Origin: Lepidurus packardi
Taxonomy: Eukaryota > Arthropoda > Branchiopoda > Notostraca > Triopsidae
Length of the DNA stretch: 64,000 bases
Assembly (NCBI GenBank): GCA_023053545.1
Contig: JAKZAN010000064.1
Coordinates: forward strand, 124,001 to 188,000
Direction of reading: 5' to 3'
Shown: positions 38,201 through 47,199 of the stretch, one piece after another
Position numbering within the stretch: the stretch's first letter is position 1
Layout of the letters: every line of letters starts with the position of its first letter
Made by a program: the position numbers and the translations under genes
Notes under the pieces: model-generated
Database searches by the model: none
Told to the model about the DNA's origin: nothing
The model's input: the letters and a program-made list of their open reading frames with translations, nothing else

Positions 38201-40515
38201 CCTGGAGTTGTTGCGCTGGTCGATATTGTCACGCTCGGAATTGTTGCAGTGGTTCCAGACGCTGTAAAACCAGTTACACCAGTTGTTCCAACAGCAGTCC
38301 AACTGTAGGTTGATGTTGGAGTTGAAGTCAGTGTCACGGCGGCTGTTGCTGATCCGGAGCAAATGGTTTGGTTGGTTAGGGTATTGGTAATTGCAGGAAC
38401 AACATTTACCACAAAACTTTTTGTAGCGATAGCTGAAGCACCGCATTCATTACTTACGACTAATGAAATGGTGTACGAACCAGGAGAGGCATAAGTAACT
38501 GATGGACTTACCGCGGCGGAGCTAGCAGGATTACCGCCAGGGAAACTCCATGCATAAGTTAGGTTATTCGTACTATCCGAACAGCTATTCACGGTTGCTG
38601 TAGGAGAAAAAGTGGCCGAACCGCAATAGTTGGGAATGGTTGCAATAGTAACCGTTGGCGGGTTTTTCACTATTACGGTCTGGGAAGTTGTCATGCTGCC
38701 ACAAACGGGCGTTGTTGCGGTTAAATTAATAGTATAGGTTCCAGGAACCGTGAAATTAAAACTTCCATTGGTAGTGGTTTGCACAGGAATCGAAACAGGC
38801 CCATTTCCGCAAAATCCAGAAGCATATGTAACTGACCAACTGTAATCTGGCACTGAAAGTAAGTTTGAAGTGTCTGTAATGTTTGTCGCTATAACTTCCA
38901 AAGGCGCACAACCCGAAGTAGTATTTAACGTAAATTGTGGATTTGGACGCGGTTCAACAAAAAACTGTTGTTCATAAGTGCTTTGTCCACAATTGTTCTT
39001 TACAAAAAGCGTAATGGTATATAAGCCAGGAGTTTGAAAGGTTATTTGTGGGTTTGCAGAGCCGGTAGTCCAGAAAACTTGCGAAGTTTGGCCATTGCTG
39101 CTTCCAAGACCCGTTGCAGTGTATTGCCCGCCAGGCGGCGCAGTTACCGTCCAATAGAAAGGGGATGCCAACAGGCATGAAACTGATTCGTCCGTTGGAG
39201 GTTCTAGCCCCGGATTTGTTGAATTTGTGAGTCGCAAAATTTGCGACATACACCAAGGGATTGCAGATGTATTATTGTTATTAGGTGTAAATTGTGCGAC
39301 TGGCGCCTTTCCAATGCTGATGACCCCAGATCCTGAAGGCTGCGGCGCCGAGCAAGGGTTTTTTGTAACCACTGTTGGTTGAAAAACATTATAATATGTA
39401 ATGCCATTCAAGGATACATTATTTCCACAGGATGACGACGTATAGACGTGAACCAATGTGGGTGTGGAAACTGGGTGTGTGTATATTTCAATTGGAGAGC
39501 CATCGCCCCAGTTTACGGAATAGGTTGTTCCCGGAACATTTGTTGAGGGCACGTTAAAGGTAAATTCAGTGCGGTGTGGTGCGCAGCCTCGTGCCTGGTT
39601 GACAAACAATTGTAAAGCTGCCGGTGATGGAGAAGTTCCAATGAATACTTGGTAGCTTCTAATTGCTACGCACCCATTTGCCAGTGTGAGTTTAATCACA
39701 AATGTACTTAACCCTGCAGGAAAAGGATGAAATATCATCGAAGACCAATTACTGCTCGTATAAACAACATCAAAAATCGCATCATTTTGCCAATCAATTT
39801 GATAGTTTACAATGGATTCCGCATAGCTGGGGATAGACAAATTAAACCCAATCAAACCCGTACTTTGTCCAGCTGTTAAGCATTGAACCAAATCGCCGTT
39901 TAAGAACTGATTACTAGTAATTTCAGGGGAAACAACCGATAGTAGCACAGAATCTTGCGACTGACAGCCGCCATTAGAAGCAGTAACAGTATAAACCCCC
40001 GCCATATTTGAAGAAAAATTTGGCAATACAGGCGACTGCAGGTTGCTGTAAAAATTATTGGGACCTGCCCACTGGTATGTAACATTAGAGCCTCCACTAG
40101 AAATTGATGCGCTTATTGTTGCGCTGCTGCCCAAGCAAACCAGCTGATCTGGACCGGCATCAACTGAGACCGGCGGCAGAACGTTTACTGTTATGTTGGC
40201 ATTAATTATTTGCTCCAAAGAGTTGCTGGAGACTTTGATCAAATTATATACATAATTGCCCACGATTCCTGTGGGTGCCGCGATCGAAACCGAATTGTTA
40301 GTAGCCGAAATAGTCAGTGAAGGGCCGTTGTTTATATTATAGGTAAAAACATAACCATTAATCCCCCCTGATCCAGTAAAAGTAACCATCGGATTAGGCG
40401 CATTCTGGCAGACTATTGCGCTTCCGGTAATTGTTGCACTTAATGAAGAAAAGGTATTTGAACTTGATGCCTTGATCCCACAAAGCAGGAACAAGATTGA
40501 GGCAAAATATTTCAT
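32212..40515 (-). CDS. Giant SprB-like repeat adhesin (T9SS substrate)
   Basis: A 2767-aa secreted protein. After the signal peptide come Ig-like and PKD-like domains (e.g. SVNWGDGSPIEIYTH, YTITLFVKN). Then a 281-aa module, made of three Ig-like domains each carrying a YQWY segment, is repeated three times at about residues 893-1735 plus a partial fourth copy. Further Ig-like domains follow, then SprB repeats (from about 2126, e.g. NQITCYNANNANINISVVGG), ending in a PKD domain (VLWDFGDGTFS). It should be exported by T9SS and displayed on the surface for adhesion or gliding. The open frame stops at IALN, before the sorting domain, which lies in other frames at 31928-32211. If the frameshifts are real, the protein would not be anchored normally. 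Confidence 0.85.
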   Translation of the reverse strand: MKYFASILFLLCGIKASSSNTFSSLSATITGSAIVCQNAPNPMVTFTGSGGINGYVFTYNINNGPSLTISATNNSVSIAAPTGIVGNYVYNLIKVSSNSLEQIINANITVNVLPPVSVDAGPDQLVCLGSSATISASISSGGSNVTYQWAGPNNFYSNLQSPVLPNFSSNMAGVYTVTASNGGCQSQDSVLLSVVSPEITSNQFLNGDLVQCLTAGQSTGLIGFNLSIPSYAESIVNYQIDWQNDAIFDVVYTSSNWSSMIFHPFPAGLSTFVIKLTLANGCVAIRSYQVFIGTSPSPAALQLFVNQARGCAPHRTEFTFNVPSTNVPGTTYSVNWGDGSPIEIYTHPVSTPTLVHVYTSSSCGNNVSLNGITYYNVFQPTVVTKNPCSAPQPSGSGVISIGKAPVAQFTPNNNNTSAIPWCMSQILRLTNSTNPGLEPPTDESVSCLLASPFYWTVTAPPGGQYTATGLGSSNGQTSQVFWTTGSANPQITFQTPGLYTITLFVKNNCGQSTYEQQFFVEPRPNPQFTLNTTSGCAPLEVIATNITDTSNLLSVPDYSWSVTYASGFCGNGPVSIPVQTTTNGSFNFTVPGTYTINLTATTPVCGSMTTSQTVIVKNPPTVTIATIPNYCGSATFSPTATVNSCSDSTNNLTYAWSFPGGNPASSAAVSPSVTYASPGSYTISLVVSNECGASAIATKSFVVNVVPAITNTLTNQTICSGSATAAVTLTSTPTSTYSWTAVGTTGVTGFTASGTTATIPSVTISTSATTPGTVTYTIIPTSNGCPGSAVTYTVTVNPRPTITAQPAGSTVCAGATPTLLSVTLSNTFSTPTYQWYSNPANNTTSGTAIAGATGPTYSPPSTVVGILYYYCVINFGAGGCGTLTTATALVNIRPLPTISTQPTPTQSICVGGSIAALSVGYTGGNGTATYQWYSNTTNSNTGGTAISGAVNATYTPPVFTTIGTYYYYAIVALSGNGCGTATSAAAEVVVEADPIVSVQPLATQTVCQNTIPAILSVTAAGGVGTYSYQWYSNTTASNTGGTLIVGATSATYTPVTTAVNTRYYYCVISQTGSGCGVISNVSQVIVVASPAFTTQPQSVTACSGATMAALSVAYSNGIGTPSYQWYDAAGIIVGATASTYVPSNTVSNTYYNIITFSSGGCSNITSNNAVITIVPLPTISTQPTPTQSICVGGSIAALSVGYTGGNGTATYQWYSNTTNSNTGGTAISGAVNATYTPPVFTTIGTYYYYAIVALSGNGCGTATSAAAEVVVEADPIVSVQPLATQTVCQNTIPAILSVTAAGGVGTYSYQWYSNTTASNTGGTLIAGATSATYTPVTTAVNTRYYYCVISQTGSGCGVISNVSQVIIVASPAFTTQPQSATACSGATMAALSVAYSNGIGTPSYQWYDAAGIIVGATASSYVPSNTVSNTYYNIITFSSGGCSNITSNNAVITIVPLPTISTQPTPTQSICVGGSIAALSVGYTAGNGTATYQWYSNTTNSNTGGTAISGAVNATYTPPVFTTIGTYYYYAIVTLSGNGCGTATSAAAEVVVEADPIVSVQPLATQTVCQNTIPAILSVTASGGVGTYFYQWYSNTTASNTGGTLIVGATSATYTPVTTAVNTRYYYCVISQTGSGCGVISNVSQIIVVASPAFTTQPQSATACSGATMAALSVAYSNGIGTPSYQWYDAAGIIVGATASTYVPSNTVSNTYYNIITFSSGGCSNITSNNAVITIVPLPTISTQPTPTQSICVGGSIAALSVGYTGGNGTATYQWYSNTTNSNTGGTAISGAVNATYTPPVFTTVGNYYYYAIVTLSGNGCGTATSAAAEVVVEADPIVSVQPLATQTVCQNAMANALTVAASGGIAGVYSYQWFSSPASNTAGTALIGQNSSTFQPPTLIPGTVYYYCIITQAAGSGCSVTSSIAAVTVNIAPTIALQPQSQVICLGNSPSAFSVNYANGVGVPTIQWYANTVNSNIGGTAIIGANSLSFTPPATGSGTVFYYSQITFPSLIGPCATITSNSASLLINQIPVMDNQQALICSNTVFTVTPLNTGTNIIPLGTTYTWTTPTVSPAGSINGATSQNIGQNNISQLLVNTTNNIATVNYVVIPLSGDCPGTPFNVLVTVNPAISSNTTLINNTCFGVNTASITTNITGGIPPYAISWTGPNGFSSTAAAISNIEPGTYILNISDVGGCPISETYSISEPADILITTDSVNQITCYNANNANINISVVGGTGAYIYNWTLNGSPFAITQDLSNLGPGNYTVTVTDQNSCDPKTASFVIIEPPLLQATLVNQTNIRCFGASTGQITIAVSGGTPFSTANPYTYLWTGPNGYNNNTQNITNVIAGQYNLTVSDGNGCVATLSVQLTQSTPIVVAYTTTPITCYGSNNATLNATISGGNAPYSFTWNNLSTSLSQNNLAAGTYTITVTDNLGCVKAESIIIPDAPIFTINPIVRNVSCHGANNGSINLNLTGGIAPVALTWSDGSTAGLIRNNLVPGSYTATISDGTPCYISRTFIIVQPAPLVVSSTITNAFDCNNTASGSINLLVAGGTTPYTYLWSNGARTATLSNLTSGNYSVVVTDANGCTQSGQYTIVRQQPIAANVTVETNADCENHTVNQQYIAQASGGIPPYNYTWSTGVTSGPNNSIMTSNANGTVIMTATDSNGCSTTVPVIVNNPQIGYNSFQATSTGFSSYGFYSMGDPIQFTSTISGDYLSVLWDFGDGTFSTELNPIHTYAIARDYVVRQTVTYQFGVFLCARNIALN
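34960..37839 (-). repeat. 843-bp tandem repeats within the adhesin gene
   Basis: The marker GTAGCGGCAC recurs at 35301, 36144 and 36987, with a variant at 37830, always exactly 843 bp apart. Units are 36997-37839, 36154-36996 and 35311-36153, with a partial unit to about 34960. They are nearly identical in DNA, differing at scattered, mostly silent sites. This implies recent duplication or ongoing gene conversion. 843 bp equals 281 codons, so changes in copy number keep the frame. Confidence 0.95.
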
Positions 40516-40747
40516 AACGATGGGATTTAGGGAATCAACGTTATAAAATTACAAATATTAACGTTACGATAACAAAAAGTTTGCAAAAAACACCTTATAT
40601 TATGATAAATTCGTTAGAAAAATCTGATAATACCATAATTATTGTAGGAATTTTCTATTTCTTTAACAAAAGGAATTGGCTGCAAATCGGATGTTATGGG
40701 GTAAAAAGTATATGCTTATAAATCATAGAAAAATAATAATGTCCCCC

Positions 40748-41122
40748 CTATTCCATTTTTGTGCTCTTGCCAACCTTCAAAGTTATCTTTCGGACTGGGG
40801 AAAAAATTTGAATACTACTTTCATTCTGATTAACCTGCATGGTAACCGCCTTTCTATCATGAGATAAAAAATAGACAACACCGTCTTTGGCCTTGTTTTC
40901 TTTTCGCTCGATTTTGTAAATCATTTTATTGGCACCAATAAAGACTTTCACGGCCGAGGCAGCCTCATCAATAAAAACAAATGAATATTCGTTGCCTGAA
41001 ACATCGCAAGTTTGCGTACTAAACGGGAAATCGTCTATGCAATAGTGCTGCACATTATAAATCTTGTCTTGTGCAAAAATCGGTACTGAAAAAAGGGCTA
41101 AAAAAATGACGATGAATTTCAT
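40748..41122 (-). CDS. Small secreted protein of unknown function
   Basis: About 124 aa from the ATG at 41122 (MKFIVIFLALFSVPIFAQ is a clean signal peptide). The frame is open seven codons further upstream, but that start would precede the signal peptide. The mature part is a short beta-rich domain with two cysteines (HYCIDD, QTCDV) and no family I recognise. It lies 232 bp downstream of nothing on its own strand and is probably monocistronic, with no clear promoter box. Confidence 0.65.
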   Translation of the reverse strand: MKFIVIFLALFSVPIFAQDKIYNVQHYCIDDFPFSTQTCDVSGNEYSFVFIDEAASAVKVFIGANKMIYKIERKENKAKDGVVYFLSHDRKAVTMQVNQNESSIQIFSPVRKITLKVGKSTKME

Positions 41123-41195
41123 GTGGAAAGTTTTCAATATCATTCCAAATTATAAGCCAAAATAAATTAAATTCAGTAAATCTGATATTTTTAAC

Positions 41196-43055
41196 TTATG
41201 CCGGAAGATAGATTCTGAAGATCGATCCCTTATTGCGTTCGCTCTCAGTTACGATGACGCCATGATGATTTTCGACAATTTTCTTCACAATTGCCAGACC
41301 TATTCCGGTTCCTTCATATTTATTTCGGTCGTGAAGTCTCTGAAATACACCAAAAATGCGCTCAGCAAAATCCTGGTCAAACCCAATTCCGTTATCCTGC
41401 ACCGTTAACACGCAATATTGTTGCCCTTCATTTAAATTGAAATTATTGCTTTGCGCGGTAATCAAATGCGATTCAATATTGATAATAGACGGTTGATCTG
41501 GCTTTGAAAATTTCAATGCATTGCCAACTAGATTGAACAGCATTTGGTGTATTTGATACGGAATTACATTGATATGACACAAATTGCCAATATTTATAGT
41601 CGAATCTTTATCTTTAGTTATTTCTGATAAATCTTCCAGGACCGCTTCAACGATTTCGCGGATGTCTATCACTTCAAAGATGCCTTCATTATTATCTGTC
41701 CGCGAATATGCTAATAAATCTTTAATTAACTTTTGCATACGCTCGGCAGCTTTAATGATTCGGCTAAAATACATTTGCCCGCTTTCGCTTAAATTAGCCA
41801 GTTCGTTATCGATAATAATCCCACTAAACATCTGAATTTTTCGAAGTGGCTCCTGCAAATCGTGGCTACTGATATATGCAAATGATGCCAATTCCTTATT
41901 CATCTTTTCAAGGACTTCGTTCTGCAATTTCAATTCGATTGTGCGTTCCTTAACAATTACATCCAATGATTCTGAAAGTTCTTTATAACGCAGTTCACTT
42001 TCTTGGACTTTCTTTCGCGCCATAACCGAGTCAGTAACCTCTGATGTTATGTTCACAATAGCCGTTATATTGCCCTTTTCGTCCATTAGTGGCTGCCTGG
42101 TTACGTTATAGTAGCCACCATGCACGACTTCATCTAATGTATATTCCCAATAAATTTCGCTCTGGTTTAACACCTCTCCCGTCTCCACAATATGATCCAG
42201 CAGCGGAATGACGTCTTTTGACCACTGCGGTGCTATTTCAGCTAGTGGTTTGTGCATAACTTCGTCATATGGTTTACTCAAAAGTTCTAAAGCGGTTTTG
42301 TTGGCAACCTCAACAACATAATTCGGAATTTTATACAAAGTAATCGCCACAGGGGCTTGCGTAAAAATATCTTGAAGTACGCGCTTTTTCTCAGATTCTA
42401 TGCGTTCATCAATCATTCGCTCACGAAGTTGTTGCGCTTCCATCAATGATTCATTTAGAAAGTAGTAGGCTACAGTTAATATTATAACCGCAATCAAACT
42501 AAACAGCAAAATAGTAGCCGGCGCCATTAAAGTTTGATGTTCAAGCATTTCTGTTCGTTCATCAAGCAACTTGTCCTCTAATACAGACATTTCTGCGATA
42601 CATTCAGAAAGCTCATTCATGATTTTTCGGCCGTTAACAATATCGGCAGAGCTAACTGTCCAGCGCGAATTATGCAGCGATTGCTGTAGGTAGAACTCCC
42701 GTTTTTTCACGAGAAGTACCATTTTATTGAATTTTTCCTTTTGATGCGGATTATCATCAATTAGCAGCTTTAATTTTGCCAGATGCATCGGATATTGACC
42801 AAGTGCTTGTCTATAATCTTTAATAAAATCGCGATTCCCTGTTAAAAGAAAACCCCGTTGCCCCGATTCTGCATCTTTAAGATTATTGAATACTTTTTCA
42901 AGTTCCAATTTCACTTCGGTGGAATGATTCACCCAGGCGCCAGACTCAATTAATTGCTTAATTCGAGAATAGGACATTACAGACAAAACCAAAATAAAAA
43001 TAATGGCGCCAAAAAATATATTTCTATAGGTTTTGTTGTGAATTGGTTCAGGCAT
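41196..43055 (-). CDS. CHASE3-PAS sensor histidine kinase
   Basis: 619 aa: N-terminal membrane span (FFGAIIFILVLSVMSY) and a periplasmic CHASE3 domain (SGQRGFLLTGNRDFI). A second span near residues 175-200 is followed by a PAS domain (about 225-350), HisKA with the phosphorylated His398 in SSHDLQEPLRK, and HATPase_c with NALKFS (N box), DNGIGFD (G1) and GTGIGLAIVKKI (G2). A cytoplasmic autokinase responding to an unknown envelope or internal signal; no response regulator is adjacent. It begins 8 bp after the exonuclease III gene, so the two are likely co-transcribed. Confidence 0.92.
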   Translation of the reverse strand: MPEPIHNKTYRNIFFGAIIFILVLSVMSYSRIKQLIESGAWVNHSTEVKLELEKVFNNLKDAESGQRGFLLTGNRDFIKDYRQALGQYPMHLAKLKLLIDDNPHQKEKFNKMVLLVKKREFYLQQSLHNSRWTVSSADIVNGRKIMNELSECIAEMSVLEDKLLDERTEMLEHQTLMAPATILLFSLIAVIILTVAYYFLNESLMEAQQLRERMIDERIESEKKRVLQDIFTQAPVAITLYKIPNYVVEVANKTALELLSKPYDEVMHKPLAEIAPQWSKDVIPLLDHIVETGEVLNQSEIYWEYTLDEVVHGGYYNVTRQPLMDEKGNITAIVNITSEVTDSVMARKKVQESELRYKELSESLDVIVKERTIELKLQNEVLEKMNKELASFAYISSHDLQEPLRKIQMFSGIIIDNELANLSESGQMYFSRIIKAAERMQKLIKDLLAYSRTDNNEGIFEVIDIREIVEAVLEDLSEITKDKDSTINIGNLCHINVIPYQIHQMLFNLVGNALKFSKPDQPSIINIESHLITAQSNNFNLNEGQQYCVLTVQDNGIGFDQDFAERIFGVFQRLHDRNKYEGTGIGLAIVKKIVENHHGVIVTESERNKGSIFRIYLPA

Positions 43056-43063
43056 TTTTTTTT

Positions 43064-43843
43064 TTATTCTTTAGTTTTAAGTTGTATCCAAACTGGCACA
43101 TGATCGCTGGATTTTTCCCAGCCACGGACTTCCAAATCAACGGCCGCCGTTTCCAAACGTGCTAATAATCTATTATTAATTAGAAAATGATCAATCCGAA
43201 GTCCAGCATTCCGCTCAAAAGCATTTCGAAAATAGTCAAAAAAAGTGTAAATTACCGCATCGGGATACAAAAACCGAAGTGCATCTGTCCAACCAGCTGC
43301 TACAATCTGGTGAAATGCCTGTCGGACTTCTGGCAAAAACAAAGCATCTTTGGTCCATCGTTCTGGTTTATACACATCATGTTCAGTGGGAATTACATTA
43401 AAATCGCCCACTAGCGCAATAGGCTGATCAAAACTCAATAACGTTTGGCATCGTGCGTATAACCTCTTAATCCATTGTAGTTTATATTCAAATTTATTTC
43501 CAGAAACAGGATTGCCGTTTGGCACATATAAACAACAAATCAAAATACCATCCACTAGCGCTTCTAAATAACGGCTCTGCACATCATCTTGGTCTCCCGG
43601 CAATTGCCTGCAGACCTCTTCGATGTCGCCGCTTCTCGATAAAATTGCAACACCATTCCAGCTTTTTTGCCCATTCCACACGGCCTCATATCCAGCCTGA
43701 CGGATTGCTTCAATCGGAAATTTTTCGTTTGGACACTTCAATTCCTGCAAACAAACAATATCTGGCTTACTTGCTGCTAGCCACCTCAGCAAAACTGGCA
43801 ATCTGCTATTAACCCCATTCACATTATAAGTAGCAATCTTCAT
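43064..43843 (-). CDS. xth: Exodeoxyribonuclease III (AP endonuclease family)
   Basis: About 259 aa from the ATG at 43843 (MKIATYNVNGVNSRL, the typical family start; the open frame continues nine codons upstream without similarity). Catalytic landmarks: LQELK (metal-binding Glu), VGDFNVIP (Asp/Asn) and SSDHVPVW (Asp-His). Repairs abasic sites and removes 3' blocks in DNA. A CATATTTG box lies at 43850-43857, so close to the ATG that the message may be nearly leaderless. Confidence 0.93.
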   Translation of the reverse strand: MKIATYNVNGVNSRLPVLLRWLAASKPDIVCLQELKCPNEKFPIEAIRQAGYEAVWNGQKSWNGVAILSRSGDIEEVCRQLPGDQDDVQSRYLEALVDGILICCLYVPNGNPVSGNKFEYKLQWIKRLYARCQTLLSFDQPIALVGDFNVIPTEHDVYKPERWTKDALFLPEVRQAFHQIVAAGWTDALRFLYPDAVIYTFFDYFRNAFERNAGLRIDHFLINNRLLARLETAAVDLEVRGWEKSSDHVPVWIQLKTKE

Positions 43844-43924
43844 AAAATTCAAATATGCTGTAAGGTACAAAAAAGGTTGTCAAAGAGGATAATTTATTAA
43901 TACTAAGGACGAAAGATTTCAAAT

Positions 43925-43958
43925 TTGAAATAAGATATAAGTAAAAATACTACATTTG
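43925..43958 (+). promoter_or_regulatory. Promoter of the FG-GAP-type surface protein gene
   Basis: TTG (43925-43927), 23-nt spacer, TACATTTG (43951-43958), a full consensus match. It predicts a leader of about 150 nt, which contains an inverted repeat ATCTGTTA (43982-43989) / TAACAGAT (44001-44008). Confidence 0.65.
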
Positions 43959-44115
43959 CATTTTTATAAGAAAATAATTACATCTGTTATAATGATATTT
44001 TAACAGATTTTGAAATTCTTATAATTTGAGTAAATAAGAACCCCAACTCTCCGATTATGTATGATTTGTTGTATTTAATTGCTCTATTTAATCTCATTTT
44101 ACTAATTATATCCCT

Positions 44116-47100
44116 ATGAAAAGATTTTTCTTTTTTGTGTATGTTGCCATGATTTCCAGCCCCAGTAATGCGCAGGTAGGAATTGGGACAACATCACCAA
44201 GCGCAGCATCTGCACTCGATATTAGCTCAACCAATAAAGGGTTTTTGATACCACGAATGACTACCGCCCAACGAAACGCTATCAATCCGAATGACTCCAC
44301 CGACAAAGGGATGCAAGTTTTCGACACCACAACAAACAGCGTATACTTTTGGGACGGCAGTACTTGGGTGATCATGCAGCCATATTCGGCTTTTAATCTT
44401 GAAAACTCCACAACAGATGCTGGTGCCGATAAATCAGGAAATATTGTGCGCACAGGAGGAATGGGACTTGGCGGAGATCAAGTTGATCCTTCTGCCCTTC
44501 TCGACCTAAGCGCTAACAACAAAGGGGTTTTACTGCCGCGCCTCAGCGCCATTGAACGTGACGCAATTAGTGCACCGGCCAATAGTATGCTAATATACAA
44601 CACGACAGAAAAGTGTATCAATATTTACAGCTCAGTCGACACCAAATGGCAGTCTATATGCGGTGCAACTGGAACAGGTTCTGCTTCTTATACCGTTAAT
44701 TGCGCAACTTTGGTTATAGCGGGGCTCTATGCTACAGGAGTTAGTTTGGACGGCGAAACAAATTACATTACATTAACTGTTGACGTGTCAGAATTGGGTT
44801 CTTATCAAGTGGTGACCAGTTCGGCAGGTATGTATTTTTCGGCAACAGGTCAGTTCACAACCTTGGGGCCGCAGGACATAATCTTGGCTGGGCAAGGCTA
44901 TCCTCTCGTTGCTGGCCTAAATTTTTTAGCGTTGCAAATTGGCGAATCTGTCTGCACAACGGTTATCAATGTCACAAGCGGGCTAGCAGTTGTGACGGGT
45001 TGCGGTACCTTAAGCGCGTTGACTGGCAACATATATGCAAATCAACCCATAGAAGCTGGTACTGTTTACCAATCCTATTCGGCCGGTCCTTCCTATACTG
45101 GAGGTGGCGTTTTTGGTGTTACGAGTACGGCCAGCAACGGAATCCGCATTGCCGGTCCAGTAAATGGAACATTTACAGCTTCAGCCGCTCCGATAGACTA
45201 TATTATATCAGGCACTGCGCTTCAACCAGGGACAACGTTGATAAGTTATTCAGTTAATGGTACTGCTTGTTCTTTTTCTGTACCTGTCCAAAGTGGAACC
45301 GGTAGAGCATCGGCGGTAGCTTGCGGCGGAACTTTAAGCGGTTCCTATGCTGTTGGCGGTGCAATGACAGCATCAAATAGTAAAATCGTCACATTGACGG
45401 TTTCGACTGTGGGAACTTTCTACTTGCGAACAAACACATTAAATGGAATCTACTTTGCAGGAAGTGCTACAGCTTCAGCAACAGGAAGTTTAAGCGTAAC
45501 CCTAACGGCTGTTGGAACACCGATTTCAAACTCGACCGACACTTATACTGTTACTGTTTCTTCTTCGGCGATCGCCTTTGTAACTTGTACGTATAGCGTA
45601 GCAACGAATTTACCCACAACCATACCAGCATTTAACACCATTGGGTGCACCACAGCCAGCGCAGGCCTTAGCTATATTAAAGCGAGCAACACGGGCCTGG
45701 GAGATTACTTTGGCGGTTATATTGACTTTGCAAATTTTTTCTTTGGGAAATGCACTAAAATATCAGCAGACGGCTTAACACTTGCTGTGGGTGCTCTTGG
45801 AGAAGACGCTGATTTAACTGGTGGTGCCATAACTACAGGCAACACAAACAATAACAACAATTGGAACCTAACTGGTGCGGCTTACGTCTATACGCGAAGC
45901 ACAAAATTCGACAACTGGGTTTTTCAAGCAAAAATAAAGCCACTACAAGTGGGAGTTGAAGACAGATTTGGAAACACGCTCGACTTAAGCAATGACGGCA
46001 ATACACTCATTGTTGGATGTAACTATGAAGATGGCAGCGGCAGAGGTGTCAATCCAGCCCATGACAATAACGCTGCGCAATCTGGAGCAGCTTACGTGTT
46101 TTCGAGAACGGGGAACGTGTGGAGTCAGCAGGCCTATTTGAAAGCAAGTAACAGCGATGCAGCAGATTATTTTGGCACAAATGTGGCAATTAGCGGTGAT
46201 GGCAATACCGTTGCAGTTGGTGCAATCGGAGAGGATAGCGACCTTGGCGGTGTTAACCCAATTCAGAATAATGGTACTCGAACTAATTCAGGGGCTGTTT
46301 ATACTTTTACACGCAGCGGCAGCACATGGACTCCTGAAGCTTTTATTAAAGCAGGAAACCCCGACAGAGACGATTGGTTCGGAAACGATGTCGCATTAAA
46401 TAATGATGGTACTACCTTGGTGGTTGGTTCCTTTCAAGAGGACGGTGCTAACCTTGGTATTAACCCAACCGCGAATAATTCCGCCAGTGATGCAGGTGCA
46501 GCTTATGTTTTTGTAAAATCAACTGGAAACTGGATCCAACAGGCATACATAAAGGCAGGGCAAGTTACATCATCTGACCGATTTGGTATCTCGGTAGCGA
46601 TCGATGGCAGCGGCAATAAAATTGTTGTTGGCGCAATATACGAAGATGGTTTCGGCGTGGGTGTAAATCCAGGCGTGAACGAAAGTGCGTCCAATGCTGG
46701 AGCAGCCTACATATTTTCGAGAAACGGAAATACTTGGGCACAAGAAGCATACCTGAAAGCTTCAAATCCGAATGCTGATGACGGATTTGGCACAAACGTT
46801 TCAATATCAAATAATGGGAGTCATGTTCTCGTGGGCGCGTTCAGAGAAGACGGTTCAAACAATTGTGTAAGCTCTCCGCCAAATAATAGCGGCATTGACA
46901 GAGGCGCACTTTACATGTACAGCAATGTAGGTACCTATTGGATTAGTGTTTTTCAGTTTAAGCCAACTTCGTTTGCGCCTTCTACCGACGGCGACTTTCT
47001 TTGCACGAATTCAATTGATGGTGATGGTAAAACTGTCGTTGGCGCAGCTGGTTATGAAGATGGGAGCGGAAGTGGGGTGAATCCTGCGTCCAATAATAAT

Positions 47101-47142
47101 GCCGCTAACGCTGGAGCAGTATGGGTTTTCACAAAGCCTTAA
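44116..47142 (+). CDS. Large secreted FG-GAP/integrin-like repeat protein
   Basis: 1008 aa with signal peptide (ending SPSNAQ). The N terminus (VGIGTTSPSAASALDISSTN, GFLIPRMTTAQRNAI) is a common head of Bacteroidota surface proteins and resembles tail-fibre head modules. Beta-rich repeats follow at about 190-520. The C-terminal half has about seven FG-GAP-like beta-propeller repeats of 55-65 aa with the pattern YFG..VAIS.DGNTVAVGA.GED. The repeats contain Asp-rich calcium-binding-like loops. No T9SS sorting domain is obvious at the C terminus (ends GAVWVFTKP). Probably a surface or secreted adhesion protein; partner unknown. Confidence 0.78.
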   Translation: MKRFFFFVYVAMISSPSNAQVGIGTTSPSAASALDISSTNKGFLIPRMTTAQRNAINPNDSTDKGMQVFDTTTNSVYFWDGSTWVIMQPYSAFNLENSTTDAGADKSGNIVRTGGMGLGGDQVDPSALLDLSANNKGVLLPRLSAIERDAISAPANSMLIYNTTEKCINIYSSVDTKWQSICGATGTGSASYTVNCATLVIAGLYATGVSLDGETNYITLTVDVSELGSYQVVTSSAGMYFSATGQFTTLGPQDIILAGQGYPLVAGLNFLALQIGESVCTTVINVTSGLAVVTGCGTLSALTGNIYANQPIEAGTVYQSYSAGPSYTGGGVFGVTSTASNGIRIAGPVNGTFTASAAPIDYIISGTALQPGTTLISYSVNGTACSFSVPVQSGTGRASAVACGGTLSGSYAVGGAMTASNSKIVTLTVSTVGTFYLRTNTLNGIYFAGSATASATGSLSVTLTAVGTPISNSTDTYTVTVSSSAIAFVTCTYSVATNLPTTIPAFNTIGCTTASAGLSYIKASNTGLGDYFGGYIDFANFFFGKCTKISADGLTLAVGALGEDADLTGGAITTGNTNNNNNWNLTGAAYVYTRSTKFDNWVFQAKIKPLQVGVEDRFGNTLDLSNDGNTLIVGCNYEDGSGRGVNPAHDNNAAQSGAAYVFSRTGNVWSQQAYLKASNSDAADYFGTNVAISGDGNTVAVGAIGEDSDLGGVNPIQNNGTRTNSGAVYTFTRSGSTWTPEAFIKAGNPDRDDWFGNDVALNNDGTTLVVGSFQEDGANLGINPTANNSASDAGAAYVFVKSTGNWIQQAYIKAGQVTSSDRFGISVAIDGSGNKIVVGAIYEDGFGVGVNPGVNESASNAGAAYIFSRNGNTWAQEAYLKASNPNADDGFGTNVSISNNGSHVLVGAFREDGSNNCVSSPPNNSGIDRGALYMYSNVGTYWISVFQFKPTSFAPSTDGDFLCTNSIDGDGKTVVGAAGYEDGSGSGVNPASNNNAANAGAVWVFTKP

Positions 47143-47199
47143 TATGCGAAATCCGTTTGCAATCGCATCATAAATAGCCCGTATTATACATTTTAAAAA

